64,000 nucleotides of DNA from Lampris incognitus (taxonomy: Eukaryota; Chordata; Actinopteri; Lampriformes; Lampridae), in the NCBI RefSeq assembly GCF_029633865.1, contig NC_079219.1:12149420-12213419 (forward strand). The letters run 5' to 3'. Below are positions 54,601 through 64,000 of the stretch, in pieces. Both the position numbers and the translations under genes were made by a program. The notes under the pieces are model-generated. The model worked only from the letters and a program-made list of their open reading frames with translations, searched no databases and was not told the DNA's origin. Position 1 is the stretch's first letter, and each line of letters starts with the position of its first letter.

Positions 54601-55439
54601 TTTCTTTCTTTCTTTCTTTTCCAATTTAATACTCCCCCCCCCACCAGTATTCAAACTTGATCCCCCCCCCCCTTGGGTACTTGCATATTAGAACAGTCCT
54701 CCCACAATACCAGGAGCCTTGTACTAAATACAGAAAAATGTACTTATGCTGCGTTCCAGACAACTTGGAAGTCGAAATTTCCTGACCTCCTCCTAGAGAA
54801 AGTACAATCGAGCGCTACTTAAAGTCGGAGTTCCTCCTTGTAAATGGTAATCCATCAACTAAAAAGGCAACATAGAATATATTTGCCTGTATTCAATTAA
54901 AGTGATACGTACTATCATACAGTAAAACTTGTTCTGCATGTAAATTGATGCCAAAATATGTCACCTGGTTATGGTAAACAATCTCTGAAACTTATCTTTT
55001 CTGCACAAAACAAATTCAGGAAAAGGTTAAAAATACCTCAAAAAGGGAAAACTTTAGGAAATACACATTTACTGACTTTTGCAGATACCTACCGGTGTAG
55101 CTAGAAGGGAACATAGTTAACGAGTAACGTATATTTCTGTCATTGGGCCAGGGAAGAAGGTTTTCAATATAAGTAATTATTGCCATTCAGTGTTACAATC
55201 ACACAAACATTATATATTGTATAGCAGGTTCCTGGTTTACAAAGATTAATCATCTCCTCACCAGGTCTTTACCCATTCACATTATCATTTAAGATAACTT
55301 TTATTTGATACTGATGTAGACTAATTGGGTCCCATTCAGTCTCACAGTAAATTTAGATTTTCGGACGAGGGACGAGCTCAGCCCCTGACTGCTCCCCTAT
55401 ACCAAGCAGAATGGGACCCCAATTCCTAATTCCTTGATG
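54601..55439. other. Intergenic with simple repeats
   Basis: A CTTT repeat (54599-54620), two poly(C) runs (54633-54670), then about 770 bases with no recognised feature. Confidence 0.5.
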
Positions 55440-55792
55440 AAGGAAGGTGGCACAGTGGCGCAGTGGTTAGCGCTGTTGCCTCACAGCAAGAAGGTCTTGG
55501 GTTCCAACCCCAGGGTTGTCCAACCTTGGGGGTCATTCCAGGTTGTCCTCTGTGTGAAGTTTGCATGTTCTCCCCGTGTCTGCAGTGGGTTCTCCAGTTT
55601 CCACCTCCATCAAAAAGTCATGTATGTTAGGGTTAATACTCCTGTCTGCGCCCTTGACCGAGGCATGGCAGACGAATTGGAGCTGGTCCCCAGTCCCTGC
55701 ATGGTGACTGCCCACTGCTCCTAGCTACACAGCTAGGATGGGTTAAATGCAGAGAGGAATTTCCCTATGGGGATCAATAAAGTATCTCCCAA
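55440..55792 (+). mobile_element. tRNA-derived SINE, variant 3' end
   Basis: The head (tggcgcagtggttagcgctg, B box gggttccaacccc) matches the SINE at 40619. The 3' half differs and ends in a block tccctatggggatcaataaa followed by poly(A). This is the other common fish SINE tail type. Confidence 0.82.
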
Positions 55793-57098
55793 AAAAAAAA
55801 CCAAAAAACCAAAAAAACCCTCACAATCAGGATGTAAAGTTTTCTTCTATGTTAGTTTGGCAATAATTTTCAGACCAGTCTTCATTATTTTCAGCATACT
55901 GTTGGCAAGTCATAGTAGAAACATGGCAGATAATGGCTTAATAGAGTTGCACATCTATAAACAAGGGTCTGCTGTTATTGACATAATAAACAGCTCATCG
56001 CATGATCAATTCTTGATTACGAGACAGAGAACAGCGGCAAGGGAAAGAGACAGCAAAGCGAGAGTATGGAGGGAGAGTCCTCTAGTGCCAGCAACTCAAT
56101 CAGTGTGTCATTGCAACCACATGACGGCTTCACAAGGGAGAATACCCTGTAATAGACTTAATGAGGCAACACCTTGAGTCAGATGGCAGTGAACTCCCAC
56201 AGAGCCTAGCTGAGCTCAAGGCTAAAACGACCACAGGATACAAGAAACCAATGTGGAGGGATGTGATGTGGTCAGTAAGCTATCTGACCATGTTGGCCAA
56301 GTGTCTGATCCACACAGAGTTTGCAGAACGTGGCGAACACTTATGGATGCTTAGAAAAAGTCAAAAATAACAGTCATGTTGCAGGGAGGCGCTTTAAGTT
56401 CTTTAATGAAATGGGGGCTCTTTGGGGAGGGGGGGGCATCGTGGTGTAGATTTCTCAGTTGTGGGAAGGTCAGAGGGAACTGACTGTTACGTATCACGAA
56501 TCAAGACCAGAGTAGCGAAACCCAAAGGACTGGCGGACACGGAGCACCGAACAAACCCGAAGGCAATTTTAATGCAGGAAAATAAACAACACTGCCACAG
56601 GGACGATGACAGGGGACTCTCAGGTGGGGGTTGCTGTTGTGTCGATGTGCGTGAGACCGGCTACCAAAGTTCGAATCCGCAGGGCGAGGGGTCGTCCGAG
56701 GAAGTCCGGGTCCGAGATCCAGGAAATCAAGTCCGAAGTGAGGGGTCCAGGGAGAGAGAGAGGCGGAGGGAGATCGCTGGAGGGGTCCGGGGAAAACGTG
56801 ATGGTCGCTGGGGACGAGGAAAACAGAAAACAGCGAGACGAAACACACAAAAATAAAAACAGGAACAAGGGAGTTCGATACCGCGGAACAAAACAACAGC
56901 GTGGGAAGAGGAACGAGAAAAGGGTCGGCAGGAAATCACTGGAATAGGCTTGTCCGAGCCGTACCGCAGGGAAGCCCAGAGAGGCGGTCTGGGGGGCTCC
57001 TTGTAGAGGGCTGCCTGATTGCTGCAATACCACTCACCACTCACAAAAGTATGTGTATTTCACATTATGGGGTTAAGTTTGTGGAATGGTCTAGAATT
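55793..57098. other. Unassigned stretch
   Basis: Open frames exist (for example 56161-56370 and 56606-56947) but I see no family motifs, no splice pattern and no repeat ends. The purine-rich part 56690-56930 gives charged low-complexity translations. TGTTACG near 56483 could start an LTR, but no partner end is found. Confidence 0.35.
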
Positions 57099-57306
57099 CA
57101 AGGGTGCCCAACTCCAGGCCTCGAGGGCCGCAGTGTCTGCGGGTGTTTGTTCCAACCATGCACTACACCACCTCATTTAACTAATTAGCTCACCTCTTGG
57201 ACCAAGGAGGGAAAGGAATTAGTTAAATCAGGTGGTGTAGTGCATGGTTGCAACAAATACCTGCAGACACTGCGGCCCTCGAGGCCTGGAGTTGGGCACC
57301 CCTGGT
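57099..57306. mobile_element. Palindromic hAT-type MITE
   Basis: The two arms pair over almost the full length (left caagggtgcccaactccagg; right, reversed, caggggtgcccaactccagg). A short loop lies near 57180-57215. The flanks share gtctaga (57091 region and 57307 on), consistent with an 8-bp duplication with changes. No coding. Confidence 0.82.
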
Positions 57307-57832
57307 CTAGATGAAGAACTCAAGGAAAGCACAAGTTTAAATCAATTTAAAAAGAGGTACAAAAAACCCAAAGCGTTTTAAAGAGATACAAGGATGAGGG
57401 GGAGGTTTTGCTCCTCTCATGACCGTGACACTCATGGTGGATGCTATTGTTGTTGTTTCTTGGAGATCATTGTTATTGTTTTCTTTGTTTTTTTGTTTTT
57501 GATATTTTATTGTTTTTATGTTTTATTGCTTTTATTATTTTCTTATTGAGTCATTGTGAGATAGATATTGGGAATGACCCACTCTGACGTACAAAAAACT
57601 AAGTTTATTATTTAGGTTTATCAACCGAGCATTAGAGAGGGGGCAGGAATTTATAACTAGTAACCGCCTCCTGCTCCTTTTTGAAAATATAATTTTTGTT
57701 GGATTCTCTATTGAGAATTCTTTTTGAATTCTTCTGGTTTTATTTTTATCGTTTGTTGTTTTTTTTTAATTTATGCTCAGTCATTTTTTTTCTTTTATTT
57801 TGCACAAAATAAAGACATTTGAATTTGAAGTC
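57307..57832. other. T-rich intergenic
   Basis: No gene or repeat end is recognised. T-rich tracts are present at 57480-57560 and 57740-57800. Confidence 0.45.
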
Positions 57833-58727
57833 AGCTGGTGGGAGGGCTTTTTCTTATCGGGCCCTGTTCTTGTGGAATAGCCTGCTTCTGTCAGACAACC
57901 AGAGTCTGTTGAGGCCTTTAAATCCAAACTTAAAACTCGTTTTTTTGCCATAGCCTACAATTAGTTGCCTTTGAATTGAGTACTTCACACCCTTTACTGC
58001 ATGGCAGGTCGGTTTCTGTCTCGGTGAATTTACCAACCACTGTTCTGCTGACGAGATTATAGCGTATAGATGACTGACTATTGCAAACTGTTATCTTCTC
58101 TCACACTTCTTTTCTCTTTCTCTGAATGATGTCTTCTCCTTTCTTTTCTTCTGTGTGTGTGAATGGTGTGAGTCTCCCCTGTGTGCACGTGTAATCTGTC
58201 CTCCTCGCAGGTCTCCATTGGTGGTTGCCACATGGACACTGCTTGGCATCCCCCTCATCACATGTTCTTTTGATATATATCTTATAAATCCATATCATTT
58301 TGTAATCTTGTTTCAATGTTATATACTTCTCTCACTCAGGTGTGTGACTAATTTTTTTACATTTTTTTGTCTACATGGTGATGGTGGTCCGCGTGGCTCA
58401 GATCCTGGGCTGTTCCGGTAGCATCTGGACACTGCTTGGCATCCTCCTCATCGTATTCTTCATATATTTTATAATTCCATTATAATTCCGTTATTCTCTT
58501 TCAGTGTTGTATTGTGTAAATTGTGCAAACACAACATCCATTGCACGTTGTCCGTCTTGGGAGAGAGATCCCTCTTCTGTTGCGCTCCCTGATTTTGTTT
58601 TTTAAGGGCGCTGTTCCTAATCCGATGAGAGGGTCCAAGGACGGGACGTTGTGTTGCCGTAAAGCCCATTGAGGCAAATTTGTAATTGGTGATATTGAGC
58701 TATACAAAATAAAACTGACTCGACAGA
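57833..58727 (+). mobile_element. L2-type LINE 3' end
   Basis: Starts in the last RT codons (gggagggctttttcttatcg, LWNSL-like region) and continues through the long UTR. It ends with the gatattgagctatacaaaa tail. Same family as 42943-44100, opposite orientation. The motif tctggacactgcttggcatc occurs twice in the UTR (58230 and 58423 regions). Confidence 0.82.
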
Positions 58728-58839
58728 AAACACTTTATCAACGCGCGATAGCCTCTAATTCTATCCTACCCCGTTCTGTTCCGTTGATATAATTTCTGCA
58801 GGGTAGTAAAAGGTTAATAAAACAGCTACGATTTGTTGT

Positions 58840-59078
58840 GGCGACATGCCCCCTCCCCACGTAGACGTGGGAGGGGGCGTGGTTACGGGTTTGAAGACGG
58901 TGACAGGAACAACGTGCTTATGTATACGGTCACAGCCAGGCAGGAGAGTTATAACAGCCGCGCTTCACAGTGCAACAGCTCCAGCAAGCCTTCCTGCACC
59001 GAACACAGTGGTGGACAGACGGACTTGAGAAGATATAGTTCCCCAGCAAAACAGATTCTAACATGCACTGGGAGAAAT
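58840..59078 (+). promoter_or_regulatory. Possible promoter and first exon
   Basis: A strong hairpin, cccctccccacgt / acgtgggaggggg, lies at about 58848-58875. A GC-rich region follows and ends with a good splice donor, aaat|gtgagt, at 59078/59079. An ATG at 59063 (MHWEK) precedes the donor. This could be the first exon of a + strand gene whose remaining exons lie beyond the transposons, but no downstream exon is identified. Confidence 0.25.
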
Positions 59079-59199
59079 GTGAGTATCGTTTTTTGTTTTT
59101 TTTATTTGGAGAGGTAGGACCTCTTATTGCATACTAATACTCCGAAAGATGGTCTAGTATGTCTTATTGTTGTGGGTGATTGTCACGTTAAGCCGGGTA

Positions 59200-60480
59200 T
59201 CAAATTAACGAGGCTGCCGCACAGGGCAGTTTATCGCAAGGCCAGCGGAGCTTTCTCCCCGTGCTCAATATCACCGAGGCGGGGGGCGGCGCGGTAAAAT
59301 AGTAGCGTTCTCATCTCATCTCAACTCCCCCTAGACAGCAGCGGCGCACTTGAATCTCGACTGAGAGTAGCGACCCCGAAGTTGGAACGAAACTGTGTAG
59401 TATCTCTCGCTCAGAAAATAGCCCCAGCGTTCAACGAGCGATTCGCTGAGCACCTTACGTTTTATTCTTAAATGTATTTGCCTCTCGATGGGCGAGATTT
59501 GGTAATTTCTGTGAACTCCGGGCTTAATTCGTCTACATTTCACACGGGGAAACCCTAATGCGCCCCCACCCTGACCCCGGTGTCTTTCGGTTCCCCTTAG
59601 CGCAGCGTGTGACGAGGGGAGTGAGTGACGTCAGATTTCAAACGCAGAGCGGCGTGTTCGTGACAGCCGGTGGCCACACTCGCGACGGCGTTCCGCCGGT
59701 ATCGAGTCTTGGCACGGGCCGAGTCCGAGATTGTTGTCTGCGCGGGTCCCGTCGCGCGGAATAGAAAGTTACCTCGCGCCCCTGCGTGTTGAGGAAGTTG
59801 TCTTTGGCTCTGTCATCATCTTCTTCTTCTTTTTTTTCTTTTACTTTTTTTCCGCTTTCTTTTAATCGGCAATTTTGAGCCAGCGGGTCTCCGGAATCCC
59901 CATCTCCCACGCACATGACTCAGTGTCCAGGGGTTTCCACAACGCCGGTTTGAATGTCACCTAATAGATCAAGTAAAAGCGAAGGGGTGGAGTTGTTGTT
60001 GCGTTGCCCTTTCGCAGTAATTTGAAACGCCACCGCGCGCCGCGCCGTTCCCGTTTCTGTCACGTAATTCCAGGGACAACCGTGCTCTGCGCGAGGCTCG
60101 GCGCGAGGCTACCCGCCGTGTCGCCGCGCGGCGACAGCTTCCGTCTAGCTTAAACGTTGAGCGGACGGGAACGAAGACATCACAGGGTGTGTTCCGAACG
60201 ATGCCACCCCGAATTCGGCTCCGATTCGTCTGTTGGCACCGTGTGAACTTCGAAGGTACCGATGACATTAGGGAATTGTCAAGTGACCTTTACCGTGGAT
60301 TACGTCATGTGTGACGCAAAGGCGTTCCCGTTCGGGGACGCTCTTCTCACCCTCTGCCGGTGTTGCGTAAAAAAGAAAGGGAACTTACACGCGCTGCTGA
60401 GTGCAGTGCGCGTGAGAGCTGTGAGTGGCAGGTTCATTCTTCCCTCTCCTAACGCATCGCTGCTCGCATTTGCATGAGGA
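59200..60480. promoter_or_regulatory. CpG-rich region with CRE, possible CpG-island promoter
   Basis: CpG density is visibly higher than in the rest of the window, especially 59550-59780 and 60020-60260. A consensus CRE octamer TGACGTCA is at 59626-59633, and TGACG half sites lie near 60290-60320. No transposon or convincing coding sequence is seen. This may be the promoter of a neighbouring gene. Confidence 0.4.
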
Positions 60481-60790
60481 CATTTCGGCTGCAGGCGTGC
60501 TGTTTACTGTTTTTTTTTTTGGTTCCTTTTTTGAATAATGACGTTTGCGTGGTTTACCGTGGCCTTAGTAGGCATGCTCTCACTCTCATACAGCGAACAA
60601 GACTGAGAAATTGACTTTTCGTCATGTGCTGTGAGAAGACGCCTGTTAAGTGTTGTTATTTGATGGCGCCCTTACTCCCTGTATTACGGTACCAGCCGTA
60701 TTATTGTTCTGTCTAAGGCTTTACGGTACATCCAGATGCGACGTCGCCGCCTTCTCTGTGCGCAATAGTTGTGTTGTAAACTTGTGAGAT

Positions 60791-61476
60791 AGGGCGACCA
60801 GACGTCCCGGTTTGTCCGGGATTGTCCCGGTTTCGAGTTGGGTGTGCCAAGTCCTGACAGATATCTGTAAAATAGTCAAATGTCCCGGTTTTCAACATCC
60901 ATCCCCCAAATGACCCGGTTTTCACGGCCGTTTAGCCGGCAGTGTGGGGTTGTGGAACACTGACAAAGACGACCTTATATGTTTTGTTGTACTGACAACT
61001 CAATAAATATGTTATATTACACCAGTGCAATCCTTGTATTTTGCGTTTACTAGTGCTACTATATAGTCCTCAAATAAACTATGTTTTGGTGGATTTTGGG
61101 TGACAACATAGATTTCGTCGTCTGCTGAGGCGCTGTCCATGGTGTTGAAAGGTGCGCTCGCTGGGTGCGCTGGCGACATTTGGACATTTGATCATTGCGA
61201 AAAAGAATAGCAAGCTATATTATAGCCAACACTTATTCAATGTGTTTTAGGGCTAAAGTGTGTGAAGTTAAAAAAAAAACAAAAAAACTCGGCTACTCTA
61301 GCCTGTGTTTTTTTATTTTGGCGAGGGGGGATACAAACCCTTCAATGTATCATGTCCGGCGAGACAGACAAGCTTGTGAGCGCGTGCATGTGCGTGCGTG
61401 CGTGCGCGCGCGCGCGCACGAACGTGCGGTACACTTTGTAGGGTCCCGGTTCGGGATTCTGAAAATCTGGTCACCC
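60791..61476. mobile_element. hAT-type non-autonomous element
   Basis: The left end agggcgaccagacgtcccgg and the right end (reversed) cagggtgaccagattttcag are inverted repeats of the common fish 'gaccaga-cgtcccgg' type. The flanks tgtgaga and tgtaaga resemble a degraded 8-bp duplication. The internal open frame (61195-61551) shows no transposase motifs. A GC/GT alternating tract is at 61383-61425. Confidence 0.6.
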
Positions 61477-61874
61477 TGTGTAAGAGTCGGTAGCAGAGAG
61501 CCAAGACCTGCTGTATCTGCCTATACAAATATGCCTAACGTTAAAGGCTAAAGAGAAAACCGAGTCAGGCTTTGCTTATCCTCATTGCGCGCCCCAGCTC
61601 AACAGGTTACGGGCCCGGGCAGAGTTGGACACAAGCTAGCGTTCCGGAAGAAGTTTAACGCGATGTATTACGCGGAACTTCCACAGGCTATGTGGGCCAG
61701 CTTGGAGATAAGTGAGCGTTTATATCACAGAGTTTCTTAATCTGTGTTTATATTCTCGGAAGACGTTTTACGCGACGTATTATGCGTTAGCCAATGACGC
61801 TAACAAGCTAGCTTAGCAAAGGAAAAAAAGCATAGCAAGCTGGTAGGCCACGGTAAAGTTAGCGCGTTAGCAAA

Positions 61875-64000
61875 ATGGCAAGCAGAGCAACGGGAGTCCT
61901 GGCAACGCAGCTTTTGTTCGACGGATCCGAAGATAAGTATGACCTTTGGGAAACAAGACTCCTAGACTGTTTACATACTCTGAAGCTAAGAGACTATTTT
62001 ACGTGAGCCCACCGGCGGCGCTAGCTAAGACCAGTTAGCTGGAGAGAGGAGGAAGAATGCTGATTGCTATGCTGCGCTAATAAGACTGACAGATGATAAC
62101 AGCCTCTCGCTGATAAGACATGAAGCCGCTGATGATGGCAGGAAGGCTCTGAGAATACTGAAAGAACATTATTCCGGAAAAAGCAAGCCGCGGATAATAC
62201 ATTTATACACATCGTTGGCCAAGCTACGCATGGCAGATAACGAGAGTGGTACCGACTACATAATAAGGGCGGAGAACCTCATTACGGCTCTGAGAGATGC
62301 AGGCGAGACCATGAGTGATGGAATGACCGTAGCCATGATACTAGGCGGGCTACCAGACTCCTTTAAGCCGCTAGCCGCCCACATAACGCAAAACGAAGAC
62401 AACTTTACGTTCGCAGACTTTAAATGAAGACTACGGGTCTATGAAGAGGCGGAGAAAATGAACACGGCAAGATCTACGGATAATGTGATGAAGACGTGCA
62501 GGGCAAGGCCGAGGCCCCACCAAGGTGCACGCTAGCAACAGAAAAGATGAAGATGCCAACATGACGTGTTACAAGTGTGGGATAAAAGGGCACAAGGCAG
62601 GAAAATGTTTTCGAAACGTGTGGTGCAGTTACTGCAAAAATAATACACACCAAGAATCCTGTGCAAGAAAAAGGGGGAACAAGATGGTGTCAGAAAAGTC
62701 GCGGAGGAACAAAATAGCGACCAAGACCATCTGTTCAAGGCCAAGCACACAAAGAACGAGAGACCACCAGACAACTGTGAAGATGAAAAGCATCATGGTG
62801 GATGCAGGAGCAACATCCCACATCGTCAACGACATTGGAAAGTTTAAAAGCTTCGACAACTCATTCCAGCCTGACACCCATTCAGTGAAGTTAGCTGATG
62901 GGACCAAGTGCAGTGGAATAGTACAACGAAGAGGAACGGTGATGATATGTCTGTCTACTAGACAGCGCCGGGCGACAGCACAGAGCACAGCTACGGGATA
63001 CACTGTACATGCCTTCATACAAACAGGACATTTTTTCGGTGGCAAGAGCAACAAACGGAGGGGCAACAATCACATTTCAAGAAAGGGGACAGCCGCATGG
63101 TTACCAAGGATGGTAGCAGGTTTGACATCCACGAGTGGAAATTTGTATTACTTGCCAACTGTTGAGGAGAGTGTTGACCAATGTAAAGGGTGTCACGACA
63201 TGCAAACTTGGCATGAAATTTTGGGTCATTGTAACTACGAAGATGTACAAAAGTTCAGAGGTGTAAAAACGAGGTCCAGAAAGTCCAAACCATGTATTTG
63301 CTCCACTCATGCACTACACCAGCAGATTCAAGTCGATACCACTCCTCAGCTAGGTAGGGAAAACTAGCTAATGAAATCAGCTGGTTTAGTAACATGGTTG
63401 GAGCAAATACACGGTTTGGACATTTACTTTCTGGACCTGGTTTTTACACCTCTGCAAAAGAGATGCGATCACTGGAGGAGAACGAGACCTTCAGCCTCAC
63501 CCAGTTGCCACCAAGTAAACAGGCAGTGGAGGGTAGATGGGTCTACACACTCAAGTGTGACATTGATGGATCAGGTAAATACAAGGCGAGATTCGTAGCA
63601 AAAGGCTACGGTCAGAAGCCAGGAACTGACTACGAGGAGACATTTCACCCACAGCTGTTATGACAAGTGTAAGCGTGGTCATGCAGAAGGCAGCGCAGGA
63701 GAACCTAGTCTTACACCAGATGGACATTAAGACAGCCTATTTGCATGCATAGGTCAAGTTAAAATGTCACAGAAGAGATATGTGAGCAAAATACAGGAGA
63801 GATTTGAAATGCAAGATTGCAGGTCTATAGAGACTCCATGTGAGCCAAAACTTGAGTACTCAGAAAATGATGAAAAAATGAAAGAGCCAAGAAAGTACAG
63901 AGAGGCAGTGGGAAGTTTAATTTACTTGTCCACATGCACTCGACCAGGTGCAAGTTTCGTGGTCAGTAAACTATCTCAGCACTTTGCTGAACCAACAGGA
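61875..64000 (+). mobile_element. Copia-type LTR element, internal region, runs off window
   Basis: Gag starts at ATG 61875, followed by a zinc knuckle, protease, GAG-pre-integrase text and then directly RT. Integrase is missing. A MITE (63256-63454) lies at the junction. The 3' side continues beyond the window. A possible primer site is near 61604 (aacaggttacgggcccggg). The 5' LTR could not be bounded because the hAT-type element at 60791-61476 occupies the expected place. Confidence 0.8.
61875..64000 (+). pseudogene. Copia Gag-Pol remnant
   Basis: Gag reads LLFDGSEDKYDLWETRLLDC and, after breaks near 62005 and 62200, AKLRMADNESGTDYIIRAEN. The CCHC knuckle CYKCGIKGHKAGKC is at about 62572. 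Protease has MVDAGATSHIVNDIGKF (62799), with D-x-G intact. GAG-pre-integrase reads WHEILGHCNYEDVQKF (63209). RT begins at MRSLEENETFSLTQLP and RWVYTLKCDIDGSGKYKARF (63532). A frame break at about 63658 precedes MDIKTAYLHA, where more RT is deleted. RNase H-side text (YREAVGSLIYLSTCTRPGAS) runs to the window end. Integrase is deleted, so this copy is not autonomous. Confidence 0.82.
63256..63454. mobile_element. Palindromic hAT-type MITE in copia
   Basis: The left arm cagaggtgtaaaaacgaggt pairs with the right arm, which ends ctggtttttacacctctg. The arms pair over about 90 bases. The flanks are caaaagtt (63248-63255) and caaaagag (63455-63462), an 8-bp duplication with two changes. No coding. 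Confidence 0.82.

Noticed and set aside
56422-56947. Charged open frames on + strand
   Set aside because: Low-complexity purine-rich DNA read in two frames; no domain.
61195-61551. 118-codon open frame
   Set aside because: It spans a CG-alternating tract and the end of a MITE; no transposase or host domain.
61143-61602. 5' LTR of the copia element (TGTTG...CAACA)
   Set aside because: The interval overlaps a hAT-type element ending at 61476 and no 3' LTR is in the window to compare.

Overview
The window looks like teleost fish DNA. It has multi-exon genes with short phase-1 introns, the SINE, L2-tail and Rex3 repeats typical of fish genomes, Penelope-like retroelements, a chromovirus-type gypsy element and many hAT elements. 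Three host genes can be reconstructed exon by exon from splice sites and phase. (1) An FXYD-family ion-transport regulator on the + strand (coding exons 2992-3060, 3451-3480, 3596-3670, 9698-9765; the signal-peptide exon is not visible). Its last intron is swollen to about 6 kb by a hAT transposon, Penelope copies and LINE pieces. (2) A complete 207-residue, two-domain Ly6/uPAR GPI-anchored protein on the - strand (five exons, 17323 down to 15681). (3) A complete 80-residue DAP10/HCST signalling adaptor on the - strand (four exons, 46090 down to 45062). FXYD1/3/5/7 and TYROBP-HCST are close neighbours at human 19q13.1, so the linkage seen here may be ancient.

Almost everything else is mobile DNA, much of it nested. 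1-2731: 3' part of a decayed hAT. 4173-7126: hAT with perfect 8-bp target duplications. 7319-9640: Penelope-like element interrupted by LINE pieces. 10590-10982: palindromic tandem-repeat MITE. 11020-12150: LINE containing a SINE. 12252-13565: gypsy 5' fragment. 13606-13879: rps10 pseudogene. 18755-24015: full-length sushi-type gypsy with a 5-bp duplication and a predicted self-priming signal. 24857-30049: two RTE LINEs head to head, one with an intact 997-codon ORF. About 30060-35560: an L1/Tx1-type LINE holding two solo LTRs and a tiny LTR element whose LTRs are tRNA-like. 35738-41480: a LINE split by a 3.7-kb DNA transposon encoding a PIN/XPG-like protein with a Cys-rich CXC-like tail.

From 42.0 to 44.5 kb lies a Rex3 element split by an L2 3' end. 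From 46.8 to 55.8 kb are truncated RTE, L2, I-clade and hAT pieces and SINEs. From 57 to 61.5 kb are a palindromic MITE, an L2 3' end, a CpG-rich stretch with a consensus CRE that may be a promoter, and a hAT-like MITE. From 61.9 kb to the window end is a copia element that lacks its integrase and carries a MITE at the deletion point.

The best candidates for something little described are the PIN/XPG-CXC transposon (36434-40102) and the miniature LTR element with tRNA-like LTRs (34668-35033). All family assignments come from reading motifs by eye; no database search was possible.
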